NCBI GenBank assembly: GCA_964631325.1
Contig: CAZVWJ010000007.1
Span: 25,228-89,227, forward strand
Source: CAZVWJ01 sp964631325
GTDB lineage: Bacteria; T1Sed10-126
DNA: 64,000 nt
Reading direction: 5' to 3'
Under the pieces are notes generated by a model, which searched no databases, was not told where the DNA came from, and saw only the letters and a program-made list of their open reading frames with translations. The position numbers and the translations under genes are program-made. How positions within the stretch are numbered: the stretch's first letter is position 1; each line of letters starts with the position of its first letter. Positions 44,640-53,293 of this stretch are shown here, in pieces.

Positions 44640-44941
44640 AATTATCCCTATTAATGGTCCCTGACTCTGGTTAAATCTTCAGCGTCCTGGTGCAATCGGT
44701 AGGTTACTTTGCAAGGAAGGAATATTCTCGAGTTCCCCTCACATTCCGTTATCCTTGCTTAATAATGCTATATCTTACTGTTATTATTATCTATTATTAT
44801 CGAATTTTTTTAAAGAATGTCAACTTTTTCCATTGGAATCAGAAAAAGTTTCCGAGAGTGTTCTAAAATTAACTTACTATCTGTTACAATAAGAGAAACT
44901 AAATTCTAAGCTACTATTGATTTTTTCAGGAGGTGTTTTTC
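44640..44941. other. Divergent intergenic region
   Basis: Between the ABC operon (minus) and phosphomannomutase (plus). GCAAGGA (44711-44717) pairs with TCCTTGC (44752-44758), with an inner GGAAT/ATTCC, forming an imperfect hairpin. The stretch 44760-44830 is AT-rich. A weak TACAAT box at 44885-44890 may serve the plus-strand gene. AGGAGG at 44928-44933 is the ribosome site of that gene. Confidence 0.4.
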
Positions 44942-46252
44942 GTGGCAGGAATATTTAAGGCCTACGACATCAGGGGAATTTACCCGGACCAGTTAGACGA
45001 AGAGCTGGCCGAGAAAATCGGGGTAGGAATTGGTAATTTACTGAAAAAGGGGACGGTGGTGGTAGGAAATGACATGCGGGAAGTTGCAGTTCCCATTTCC
45101 AGAGCACTGGTGAAAGGTTTAAGGGCAACCGGCCAGGACGTTATTGACATTGGGCTCTGTTCTACCCCGATGAACTACAATGCAATTGGTTATTACAACG
45201 CGGAAGGGGGCGTGATGGTCACCGCATCCCATAATCCATCGGAATATATCGGGTTTAAACTATCCCGGGACGAAGCAAAACCAATCGCTTACGAAACCGG
45301 AATCAACGAAGTGGAGAAAGCGGTTGAAAACAACGACCTACCACGAGCAGAACACAAGGGTGATTACCGAAAAGAAGATTTTTTGGAGCAGTATAAAGAT
45401 ACAATTCTTAACTTTGCCGAAGCTATCCAACCGCTTTCCGTAGCAATAGATACGGGGAATGGGATGGGCGGTCTGACCGTTCCAAAAATTTACGAAAACC
45501 TGTCCGTAGAAACCAGGGAGATGTATTTTGAGCTGGACGGTAATTTTCCCAACCATATTCCCAACCCGTTAGAAACAGAAAACATGGAGGACCTTCAGGA
45601 AGTTGTAAAAAACGGCGATTTTGACCTGGGAATGGCTTTTGACGGGGATGCAGACCGGGTGGCTTTCGTCGACGAAAACGGGGAGATTATTCCTTCCGAC
45701 ATGATTACGGCCCTGCTGGCCGAGCCCCTGCTTGCCGGTACAGAAGGAGAACACGTAGTCTATGACTTGCGTTCCAGCCGGGTTGTTTCGGAAGAAGTCA
45801 AAAAACGGGGCGGAACCCCGGTTCGCCACCGCGTGGGTCACGCCTACATGAAAGCTAAAATGCGAGAGGTCAACGGTATTTTCGGGGGAGAACTTTCAGG
45901 ACATTATTACTTTCGCGACAATTATTACACGGATTGCGGAATGATTGCCTCGCTTTATTTATTGAATTTACTTTCCCGGCGGGAAGAAACCCTGTCAGAA
46001 CTGCTCGAACCACTTAAACGTTACTCTCAATCCGGGGAAATAAACTTTGAAGTGGAAGACAAACAAGGGGCGATGGAAGGACTGGCTAAAAAATTCCCGG
46101 AAGGAGAGATAGACTGGCTGGACGGTGTCTCAGTCCAATTCGACAACTGGTGGTTTAACGTTCGACCTTCCAATACCGAGCCCCTGTTGCGGCTCAACCT
46201 GGAAGCTAACACTGAAGAACTAATGGAAGAAAAGCTCCGGAAGGTCAAGTGA
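44942..46252 (+). CDS. Phosphomannomutase/phosphoglucomutase
   Basis: A 436-residue alpha-D-phosphohexomutase. The phosphoserine loop is VTASHNPSEYIGFK, the metal site AFDGDADRVAF, the sugar loop GGELSGHYYF, and the phosphate loop RPSNTEPLLRL. It interconverts hexose 1- and 6-phosphates for nucleotide sugar synthesis and fits the isomerase encoded at 51886. The GTG at 44942 has AGGAGG eight bases upstream; an earlier GTG at 44933 overlaps that site and is rejected. The first residues are then VAGIFKAYDIRGIYP. serS follows after 13 bases. Confidence 0.93.
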   Translation: MAGIFKAYDIRGIYPDQLDEELAEKIGVGIGNLLKKGTVVVGNDMREVAVPISRALVKGLRATGQDVIDIGLCSTPMNYNAIGYYNAEGGVMVTASHNPSEYIGFKLSRDEAKPIAYETGINEVEKAVENNDLPRAEHKGDYRKEDFLEQYKDTILNFAEAIQPLSVAIDTGNGMGGLTVPKIYENLSVETREMYFELDGNFPNHIPNPLETENMEDLQEVVKNGDFDLGMAFDGDADRVAFVDENGEIIPSDMITALLAEPLLAGTEGEHVVYDLRSSRVVSEEVKKRGGTPVRHRVGHAYMKAKMREVNGIFGGELSGHYYFRDNYYTDCGMIASLYLLNLLSRREETLSELLEPLKRYSQSGEINFEVEDKQGAMEGLAKKFPEGEIDWLDGVSVQFDNWWFNVRPSNTEPLLRLNLEANTEELMEEKLRKVK

Positions 46253-46265
46253 GCAATAGAAGAAT

Positions 46266-47552
46266 ATGTTTCTTCCTAAAACACTTCGGAAAAATTCAGA
46301 AGAAATTAAAACCAGTCTAAAGGCCCGGGGATCAGATCCCGGGCCGGTTGACAAGGCCCTACAGATTGACGCCAGGCGACGAGAAATAATTGAGAAGGTC
46401 GAGGAAAAGCAGCATCGCCGCAACAGTGAATCCGAACGTATTGGTGAATTGAAGCGGGAAGGCAAAGAGGAAGAAGCAGAAGACTTGATCGCTGAAATGA
46501 GCCAACTGAAAGAGGAAATTCAGACTCTGAACGAAAAACGGGATGAACTCGACAGTAAGCTTCATTCCCTTCTGCTTCAGCTTCCCAACGTCCTGGCCAA
46601 GGAAGTACCGGCGGGGGATTGCGAAGCTGATAACCGGACTGAGGAAAAAAATGGAAAAATTCCCGAATTTGACTTTGAACCACTCCCGCACTGGGAACTG
46701 GGGAGTGAACTTGAACTACTCAACCCGGGGCAGGCCCAAAAGATTTCCGGAAGCCGGTTTGCTGTTTTGCACGGCGACGGAGCGCGACTGGAACGAGCTC
46801 TAATAAACTTTATGCTCGATGTCCAATGTAACCAAAACGGCTACGAAGAAGTGATGACGCCGGTCCTGGTACAACCGGAAGTAATGGAAGGAACCGGACA
46901 ATTACCCAAATTTGAGGAGGACATGTATAAAACTGAACAGGATGAGCAGTATTTAATTCCCACTGCCGAAGTCAGTCTGATCAATTTATTTCGGGAGGAG
47001 ATACTTGCCCCGGAAGATCTTCCCGTTAAGAAAACGGCATGGACCTCCTGTTTCCGACGCGAGGCCGGAGCCCACGGAAAAGACACCCGGGGAATTATGC
47101 GACAGCATCAATTTAACAAAGTGGAACTAATAATAATTTCCCGGCCTGAAAATTCCTGGAATTTGCACGAGGAGCTGCTTGATGATGCCCGATCAATTCT
47201 CGATAAGCTGGAGCTTCCCTACCGGGTAGCAACACTCTGTTCGGGAGATACCGGTTTTGCAGCTTCCCGGACCTATGACCTGGAGGTGTGGGTACCGTCT
47301 CAGGAACGGTACCGAGAAATCTCATCCTGCAGTAACTGCCTGGGGTTCCAGTCACGCCGAGCTAACATTCAGTTTCGACCGGAACCCGGGGAAAAGGCTC
47401 AATACTGTCATACATTAAATGCTAGCGGGGTGGCCGTGGGGCGCTGCTGGCTTGCTTTGCTTGAAAATTACCAGCAAAAGGACGGGACGGTAGTAATCCC
47501 TGACGCCCTGCGTCCTTACCTGGACAACCAGAAAAAAATATCTCCTCCCTGA
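46266..47552 (+). CDS. serS: Seryl-tRNA synthetase
   Basis: A 428-residue class II synthetase. The N-terminal long coiled-coil arm (about residues 30-105) binds the tRNA variable arm. Motif 2 is SCFRREAGAHGKDTRGIMRQ and motif 3 is GVAVGRCWLALLENYQ. It charges tRNA-Ser and starts the tRNA-Sec path where that exists. No T-box or other leader is seen. It follows the phosphomannomutase gene by 13 bases, and a MITE-like element begins right after its stop. Confidence 0.96.
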   Translation: MFLPKTLRKNSEEIKTSLKARGSDPGPVDKALQIDARRREIIEKVEEKQHRRNSESERIGELKREGKEEEAEDLIAEMSQLKEEIQTLNEKRDELDSKLHSLLLQLPNVLAKEVPAGDCEADNRTEEKNGKIPEFDFEPLPHWELGSELELLNPGQAQKISGSRFAVLHGDGARLERALINFMLDVQCNQNGYEEVMTPVLVQPEVMEGTGQLPKFEEDMYKTEQDEQYLIPTAEVSLINLFREEILAPEDLPVKKTAWTSCFRREAGAHGKDTRGIMRQHQFNKVELIIISRPENSWNLHEELLDDARSILDKLELPYRVATLCSGDTGFAASRTYDLEVWVPSQERYREISSCSNCLGFQSRRANIQFRPEPGEKAQYCHTLNASGVAVGRCWLALLENYQQKDGTVVIPDALRPYLDNQKKISPP

Positions 47553-47560
47553 TTTATTTA

Positions 47561-47733
47561 TGAATCCCCTGCAAAAAAGTCTCCCTTCCCCCGTTGGGAG
47601 GGGACCTGCCCTGCGCATGAACAGGGCTTGTGACGCGTACACGTTATTAAGAGGAGGGGAACGGCTTTAAATCACCGATCCCCCCCTTTGCGTCCCCCCC
47701 CATCAAGGGGGGAAAGGTTTTTGCAGTGAACTC
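47561..47733. mobile_element. MITE-like element, copy f
   Basis: The ends TGAATCCCCTGCAAAAA and TTTTTGCAGTGAACTC are inverted repeats. ATTTATTT occurs just outside both ends (47552 and 47734), a likely target duplication that touches the serS stop. Hairpins CTCCC/GGGAG and CCCCCCCATCAAGGGGGG lie inside, and a nested insert of about 46 bases (47605-47650) is related to one in copy h. Confidence 0.75.
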
Positions 47734-47764
47734 ATTTATTTTTTCCGGGAAAGGTAAATAAACA

Positions 47765-49522
47765 ATGTTTAAAGATCTGCCCGGGTTAGAACTCACCAAA
47801 TGGCTGAGTGGAATATTTATTGCTTTTGTAGCCTGTGGATGGAGTTATCTTCTTTTTGGTTCCTACTACGACTCTATCTTTGTCTTTCTGGAAGAAGAGA
47901 TCATTTTCCTGGGCGGATTAACTTTAATTGTATTACTGGGAGTTCATTTTGCTTTTCGCCCTTTTGAAAATTTTCTCAGCCGGCTTGATTCTTTAAACTT
48001 CTATCTGCAGCGAATTCAGCGTCTGGGACAGGAAATGCAAAATTGTGAAACAAAAGAGAACCTTAAAAATACAATAATTGAGCAAACCACCGAAGAGCTA
48101 CCTTACGACCAGGTTTATCTGTTTGAATTTTTTCCAAAAAAAGAAAAATTTATTTTCCGGGGCGGGGACACTAACGTCCCGGAAGAAATTGAAGCTGCCA
48201 GATTAAAAAAAATCACCGGGATAAACAGTTGCCAGTTCTGGCTAAAACTTGAGCCCCTTAACCATACCAGACCGGTTCTCACACTCCCCTTGAAAAATTT
48301 CTCGGAAAACCTTCACTTCCTCTGCCTTTATCCTGACAGGGAACCGGATCAGCAAAATTTTCATCATCTCCTCGGCCAACGGTATCAGGAGCAGTTAAAC
48401 CTGGCAATTCACCAGATTAATTTACTTCAACGGGAACACAAAATTCAAGCTGAGCTGGATCAAAAAATAGTAAAAGCAACCGAAGAAATAAAAGCCCAAC
48501 AGGAATTTTTAAAATCAATTATTTCTAACCTTGAAACTGGACTGATAGTCTGCAGTGAAGACGACAAAATCAAGCTAATTAACCAACAAGCCGCCTCCAT
48601 TCTGGAAATAGAACAGCCGGCGGAACTACCGGTTCCTCTATCAGAATTCCGCAACTCAATTCCGGAAAAAATACTCGCGGGGAGGGAGGTAAACAGTGAC
48701 GGGACAGTTGAATTCCGCCAAAAGAACCTCGAATATTCCTGGCAGGAGACCAAACTCGAGAAGGAGAGCATTCTGTTACTCCGGGATAGAACCACAAAGG
48801 TAAAAATGCGGCAGCAACTGGAATTCAACCGGTCTCTATCCCTGCTTGGCGAAATGGCAGCTTCAGTAGCCCACGAACTCAGAAATCCTCTCGGGGGACT
48901 GGAACTCTATCTTGGCCTGCTCAAACGACACGCCGAGGCCGAACAGCTCGACAAACCCATAAAAAAGCTGGAAAACGGGCTTCAACAGGTTCAGCGGACA
49001 GTCCGGGGATTACTTGATTTTACCCGGACCGGAAAACCGGAGTTTAAATCTCTGGACCCCAATCAACTAATAAATAATGTCCTTGATTACTGCCAGGAAC
49101 GACTGGCGGAAAACGAAGTAGAAGTGAATAATAAACTGCCTGATCTCACTGATATTTCAGGGGATCGGGAACAGCTTCGTACTCTATTTGTAAATTTAAT
49201 TCAAAATGCGATTGAGGCCCAATCAACAGGTCGCAAAATAGAAATCAGTGGCAAGCAGAATTCCGAAGATGTTAAAATATATATAAGGGATTATGGAGAA
49301 GGAATTCCCGAGGGGAAGCAAGAAAATATCTTTGATTTATTTTATAGTTCTAAAAGTTCAGGCACAGGGTTGGGGCTGAGTATCTGCCGGAGAATCACCC
49401 AGGTCCATTCCGGGGAAATTTACTTTCAACCCCCCCCGGGAGACGGATCAACTTTCGTGGTTGAGCTTCCGATTGAGCCAAAACTTAATTTTTCTGAAAA
49501 CTTAACCGGGGAAAATTCATGA
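47765..49522 (+). CDS. Membrane sensor histidine kinase (NtrB-like)
   Basis: A 585-residue kinase. Two membrane helices at about 14-34 and 42-64 are followed by a GAF-like region (about 85-215), a coiled coil, a PAS-like region (about 247-340), and HisKA with His370 in ASVAHELRNPLGG. The N box is LFVNLIQNAIEAQ and the G boxes IRDYGEGIPEG and GTGLGLSICRRI. It autophosphorylates and passes phosphate to the regulator encoded next, whose ATG overlaps its stop by four bases. With almost no periplasmic loop, it probably senses a signal in the membrane or cytoplasm. ATG with AGGTAAATAAAC upstream. Confidence 0.93.
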   Translation: MFKDLPGLELTKWLSGIFIAFVACGWSYLLFGSYYDSIFVFLEEEIIFLGGLTLIVLLGVHFAFRPFENFLSRLDSLNFYLQRIQRLGQEMQNCETKENLKNTIIEQTTEELPYDQVYLFEFFPKKEKFIFRGGDTNVPEEIEAARLKKITGINSCQFWLKLEPLNHTRPVLTLPLKNFSENLHFLCLYPDREPDQQNFHHLLGQRYQEQLNLAIHQINLLQREHKIQAELDQKIVKATEEIKAQQEFLKSIISNLETGLIVCSEDDKIKLINQQAASILEIEQPAELPVPLSEFRNSIPEKILAGREVNSDGTVEFRQKNLEYSWQETKLEKESILLLRDRTTKVKMRQQLEFNRSLSLLGEMAASVAHELRNPLGGLELYLGLLKRHAEAEQLDKPIKKLENGLQQVQRTVRGLLDFTRTGKPEFKSLDPNQLINNVLDYCQERLAENEVEVNNKLPDLTDISGDREQLRTLFVNLIQNAIEAQSTGRKIEISGKQNSEDVKIYIRDYGEGIPEGKQENIFDLFYSSKSSGTGLGLSICRRITQVHSGEIYFQPPPGDGSTFVVELPIEPKLNFSENLTGENS

Positions 49523-50886
49523 GTGAAAAAATACTGGTTGTGGACGATGAGGAATTTATGCGTGACTCACTTGTTGACTTACTTTCCGAAAATGAGCAAT
49601 ATAACCTTCTCGCCGCTAAAAGTGGGGAGGAAGCGAAAAACTTTTTGGAAAAAAGATCGATTCAGGTGTTAATAACCGATCTCAAAATGACAGGAATCAC
49701 GGGTCTGGAACTTCTCAAGTGGGTGCAGACCAATTCGCCTCTGACCGAAACTATTGTAATCACCGGGCACGGGTCAATTGACAACGCCGTTGAGGCGATG
49801 AAACAGGGCGCCTTTAATTACTTAACTAAACCATTCCAGCCGGAAACCGTGGAAGCCGACGTTGAAAGAGCGCTTGAACACCACCGGCTAAAAGCAAGAA
49901 ATCAGGTCCTGGAAACTCAAATACCCCATCCCTCGCCGGACAAAATAATCGGGGATTCCTCTGCGATGCAGGAGGTATTTTCCCAATTACAATCAATAAA
50001 AGGCTCCGACGTAACAGTTTTAATAACCGGAGAAACCGGCACCGGAAAGGAACTGGTTGCCCGGGCAATACACGAGAACAGCCCACGGGCAAAAGGGAAT
50101 TTTGTTGTTGTGGACTGTGGCACTTTACCTGAACACATAATTGAAAGCGAACTTTTCGGTCATAAGAAGGGGGCCTTCACAGATGCCCACGAATCAAAGA
50201 CTGGAAAATTTGAGTTAGCCAACGACGGGACTTTATTCCTGGACGAAGTTGGTAATCTGCCACCTAAAATGCAAGTAAAATTACTACGTTTCCTTGAGGA
50301 ACACCAGTTTACACCTGTAGGAGCCAACCAACCCCGTTCCGTGGACACCCGGGTGCTGGCAGCTACCAACATCGATCTTGAAAAACAACTCAACAACGGA
50401 AACTTCCGTGAGGACCTCTTCTATCGATTAAACGTAATGAGTATTGAGTTACCCCCACTTCGGAGAAGAAAAGAGGATATCCCGGCTCTGGCCAGTCATT
50501 TTCTCCGCCAGTACGCCCCGGAACTAAATCCGGAAGTGGAAGGTATTTCCCGTGAGACAATCAAACAGCTACAAGATTACCACTGGCCCGGTAATGTTCG
50601 AGAACTGGAAAATTGCATCAAGCACGCCCTAACCTTGAGTGATGAACAAACAATCACCCCTGAGACTCTTCCGCCAAATATTGCTCACGGTACTCCCAGT
50701 TCCGAAATGAAAAATTCTTTTTCCCCGGGTAAAACCCTGGAAGAAGTGGAAAAGGAACACATCCTCAATGTCATCCGGGCAAACGACTGGAATCTGTCCG
50801 CAGCAACACGGACCCTTGGAATTAACCGTTCCACCCTTTACAACAAAATCGAAAAATACGGATTAAAAGAGGAACAAAAGGAGTAA
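49519..50886 (+). CDS. NtrC-family sigma-54 response regulator
   Basis: A 455-residue regulator with three domains: receiver (phospho-acceptor Asp54 in LITDLKM, Lys104), AAA+ (Walker A GETGTGKE at 171-178, GAFTDA loop at 218-223 in place of GAFTGA, Walker B GTLFLDEVGNL), and a Fis-type helix-turn-helix end (NLSAATRTLGINRSTLYNKI). It activates RpoN-dependent promoters; rpoN lies 8 kb away. The Asp in the loop is a known variant in the family. It forms an operon with the kinase. Confidence 0.95.
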   Translation: MSEKILVVDDEEFMRDSLVDLLSENEQYNLLAAKSGEEAKNFLEKRSIQVLITDLKMTGITGLELLKWVQTNSPLTETIVITGHGSIDNAVEAMKQGAFNYLTKPFQPETVEADVERALEHHRLKARNQVLETQIPHPSPDKIIGDSSAMQEVFSQLQSIKGSDVTVLITGETGTGKELVARAIHENSPRAKGNFVVVDCGTLPEHIIESELFGHKKGAFTDAHESKTGKFELANDGTLFLDEVGNLPPKMQVKLLRFLEEHQFTPVGANQPRSVDTRVLAATNIDLEKQLNNGNFREDLFYRLNVMSIELPPLRRRKEDIPALASHFLRQYAPELNPEVEGISRETIKQLQDYHWPGNVRELENCIKHALTLSDEQTITPETLPPNIAHGTPSSEMKNSFSPGKTLEEVEKEHILNVIRANDWNLSAATRTLGINRSTLYNKIEKYGLKEEQKE

Positions 50887-50989
50887 ATCTGGTACGAGCT
50901 TGGGGCTGAAAATGACTGGCTTTACTTACCTCTACAAAAATTATAGTATTCAGCAGTTATTATCAGGTTATTATTCTTGAGGGGTTATT

Positions 50990-51625
50990 ATGTCTGACAA
51001 AACTAATGGTAACGGAGAAGCCACCACTGATATCCAAGAGCTCTCCGAGGAAGAGAAGCAGGAACTTTTTCAGGAAGAAGCTCTTCCCCACCTGAACGCT
51101 CTCTACAACTATGCTTTGAGTATCAATCGTTCTTCCCAGGATGCGGAAGATCTTGTTCAGGACACATTTCTCAGAGCTTACCGTTTTTTTCACCAGTATA
51201 CCCCCGGGACCAACTGTAAAGCCTGGCTTTTTACCATACTCCGGAACCTATACAATACCCGCTACAAGAATTACAAAAAATCGCCGGGAAAAGTTCACTA
51301 CGAGGACCTGGAAGAAATATATGATTTTATTGTTGAAAACAACCTTGGTTCCACTATTGACGACCCGGAGCATCAACTTTTTGACAACATCTTGCCAGAC
51401 GAAATGGTTAAAGCCATAAATGATTTGCCAGAAGAGTTCAGGTCCACTCTGCTCCTTGCAGATGTCGAAGATTTTTCCTACAAAGAAATAGCCGAAATCC
51501 TGGACTGTCCCATAGGAACCGTAATGTCCCGTCTGCACCGGGCCCGGAATATTCTGAAGAAAAAATTAGTTGATTACGCTAGAGAGAAGGGAGTAATCTC
51601 AGCCGGTCAGAGCCAGGAAAGCTGA
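50990..51625 (+). CDS. ECF-type RNA polymerase sigma factor
   Basis: A 211-residue sigma factor with region 2 (NALYNYALSINRSSQDAEDL then VQDTFLRAYRFF) and region 4 (LPEEFRSTLLLADVEDFSYK then EIAEILDCPIGTVMSRLHRA). An acidic N-terminal tail precedes region 2. The layout is that of ECF factors of the SigR/RpoE group. It is followed after 30 bases by a zinc-type anti-sigma gene, which suggests that the pair responds to thiol oxidation or envelope stress. ATG with TTGAGGGGTT upstream. Confidence 0.92.
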   Translation: MSDKTNGNGEATTDIQELSEEEKQELFQEEALPHLNALYNYALSINRSSQDAEDLVQDTFLRAYRFFHQYTPGTNCKAWLFTILRNLYNTRYKNYKKSPGKVHYEDLEEIYDFIVENNLGSTIDDPEHQLFDNILPDEMVKAINDLPEEFRSTLLLADVEDFSYKEIAEILDCPIGTVMSRLHRARNILKKKLVDYAREKGVISAGQSQES

Positions 51626-51655
51626 AAGGCAGAACCGGAACGAGGTTTTAAAATA

Positions 51656-51874
51656 ATGGAATGTTCGCAGTGTGTAAAATTCCTTCAAGCTTACATTGAC
51701 GGCGAGCTTGCTGAAGCACGAAAAGAAAACCTGGTAGCCCATATAAAAAATTGTCCAACCTGCCGCAAAAAGCTAAAGATTGAAAAACAATTTAGAATGA
51801 TAATTATCAAAAAGACAAAAACCGTCAAAGCCCCCCCGGAATTACACGAGAAAATACGCACCGTAATTTTTTAA
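51656..51874 (+). CDS. Zinc-type anti-sigma factor (ZAS/RsrA-like)
   Basis: A 72-residue cytosolic protein. The zinc anti-sigma motif is LVAHIKNCPTCRKKLKIEK (His-x3-Cys-x2-Cys), and CSQC opens the protein. No membrane helix follows, so it is the soluble, RsrA-like kind. Such proteins hold the sigma factor until oxidation or signal removes the zinc. It is 30 bases behind the ECF gene. Convergent with the isomerase gene, 11 bases from its end. Confidence 0.88.
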   Translation: MECSQCVKFLQAYIDGELAEARKENLVAHIKNCPTCRKKLKIEKQFRMIIIKKTKTVKAPPELHEKIRTVIF

Positions 51875-51885
51875 CCCCTCGAAAT

Positions 51886-52920
51886 TCACAGTCTCTCTTT
51901 CAACCTCTCAATCGATTGGATTTCAGAAGGGTCTTCTTCACGCAGCAGAGCAGCATAATAACTTACGTAATCGGTATAAAGCATCAGAGTCAAAAAACGG
52001 GCCAGGCGTGATTTACCCCGGGAATTTATTTTATAAATTGCTTCAACGTTCTCTTTCAATATTTCAGCGGTAATTTCAAAACGTCGTTTAACCCTGGAAT
52101 GCTCTGAATCATCCCTGAGAAAAATCGCTGCGTGCTCAGAATCATCCCCCCGAAGCTGTCTCCAACCCATTATTTCATTGTGATTCAGCTCCGGAAATTC
52201 ATTGGCCAGAGCAATCATCTTAGCGTTCTCATTGAACTGGTTTTTCAACCTCAGGGCTAGCACTGAGGTCAGGGGATGACTGCCGTAAACCAAATTAATC
52301 TGCCGGTGAATATTTCGAGCGATATGAAGGGCTGTATTATCATCATTTTCCGGGGCCAGAGCCCCGTTGATTTTTTTCAGCTCCGAAACTGCTTCTTCAA
52401 TCGCAGCCTGACCGGGAGCATCAGCCAGTCCCAGATTAGCCAACCAGAAAAGCAACGGTAAAAAAAGGTACGGAGCAGAAGCACGCGGTGGCTGCCCCCC
52501 GGGTATTTTGATCACTCCGGCCTGGTTGACGGCTCTATTTTCAAGCTCACCGTTGCTGGTTACTGACAGGCAGGTAGCCCCAGCTTCCTCAGCCCGCTTA
52601 AACATTGTCAGAGTCTCTTCAGTATTACCTGAGTAGCTAACTCCCACAAACAGGGTATTTTCATTGACCCAGGCGGGTAACTGGTATCCCCGGACAGTCA
52701 CCGCGGGAATTTGAAGTTGATCGTAAAGGAATTGAGTAAGGAGATCGCCGGTAATTGCCGAGCCTCCCATTCCACCGATAACCAGTGAAGTAAAATCAGA
52801 CGATAATTCAGGAGCTTCCCGGCCCAGTTCAACACCGGACTGAACCTGCCGGGGAAACTTTTTTAACCACTTCAGAAAATCCTCAGAATCATATTTTGAA
52901 ATCAACTCTTTAATTTTCAC
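51886..52920 (-). CDS. Bifunctional phosphoglucose/phosphomannose isomerase
   Basis: A 344-residue SIS-domain enzyme: GGMGGSAITGDLLTQFLYDQ (residues 50-69), GVSYSGNTEETLTMFKRAEE, and the C-terminal NHNEIMGWRQLRGDDSEHA with catalytic Glu and His. It interconverts glucose-6-P, fructose-6-P and mannose-6-P and so links glycolysis to GDP-mannose, together with the mutase encoded at 44942. Start GTG at 52920 with AGGAGGTAAGAG upstream. The family occurs in archaea and many bacteria that lack classical Pgi. Confidence 0.9.
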   Translation of the reverse strand: MKIKELISKYDSEDFLKWLKKFPRQVQSGVELGREAPELSSDFTSLVIGGMGGSAITGDLLTQFLYDQLQIPAVTVRGYQLPAWVNENTLFVGVSYSGNTEETLTMFKRAEEAGATCLSVTSNGELENRAVNQAGVIKIPGGQPPRASAPYLFLPLLFWLANLGLADAPGQAAIEEAVSELKKINGALAPENDDNTALHIARNIHRQINLVYGSHPLTSVLALRLKNQFNENAKMIALANEFPELNHNEIMGWRQLRGDDSEHAAIFLRDDSEHSRVKRRFEITAEILKENVEAIYKINSRGKSRLARFLTLMLYTDYVSYYAALLREEDPSEIQSIERLKERL

Positions 52921-52950
52921 AATCTCTTACCTCCTTCATTTACTGAAATT

Positions 52951-53023
52951 GTAATTATTCACCTATCCTCATATTTGTTTAGCTTCCCCCCATCAAAGGG
53001 GAGGAGATTAGGTGAGTAGTTAC
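52951..53023. mobile_element. MITE-like element, copy g (short form)
   Basis: Ends GTAATTATTCACCTATCC and ATTAGGTGAGTAGTTAC match those of copies c and h. Only one core hairpin (CCCCC.ATCAAA.GGGG) remains in 73 bp. No target duplication is visible. Confidence 0.7.
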
Positions 53024-53077
53024 GCGTCTTGTATAACTTATTTGTACTCTCCGGGTTCTGGTTACAGATTATTCCTT

Positions 53078-53206
53078 ATCAGAAGCTCTCTCTACTAACC
53101 TCATTCTCGAACGCCATCGTGGCGTTCTCCGAGGTTTTGAGTCGTTTAAGAGCCATCCAGGCTCAAGACGACTCAAAAAATCCGGTTACCAGAAAGTGCT
53201 TCTGAT
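53078..53206. ncRNA. Multi-branched structured element (RNA or repeat)
   Basis: ATCAGAAGC (53078-53086) pairs with GCTTCTGAT (53198-53206). Inside are two hairpins: GAACGCCA/TGGCGTTC (53109-53127, with an outer CCTC/GAGG) and TTTTGAGTCGT/ACGACTCAAAA (53135-53178) with an inner GAGCC/GGCTC. All stems are perfect or nearly so, on either strand. It fills most of the gap before the end of ptsI. Whether it is transcribed is unknown. Confidence 0.5.
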
Positions 53207-53293
53207 TTGTAAAGGGAACTGTGGGAAAAGACAACTTATTCGTATTTGATCGTGGTTCTTATTGGTTTGTGACGGGTGAACATCTAATCCGGA

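Noticed and set aside
44933..46252. Upstream GTG (44933) as the start of phosphomannomutase
   Set aside because: It overlaps the AGGAGG that serves the GTG at 44942.
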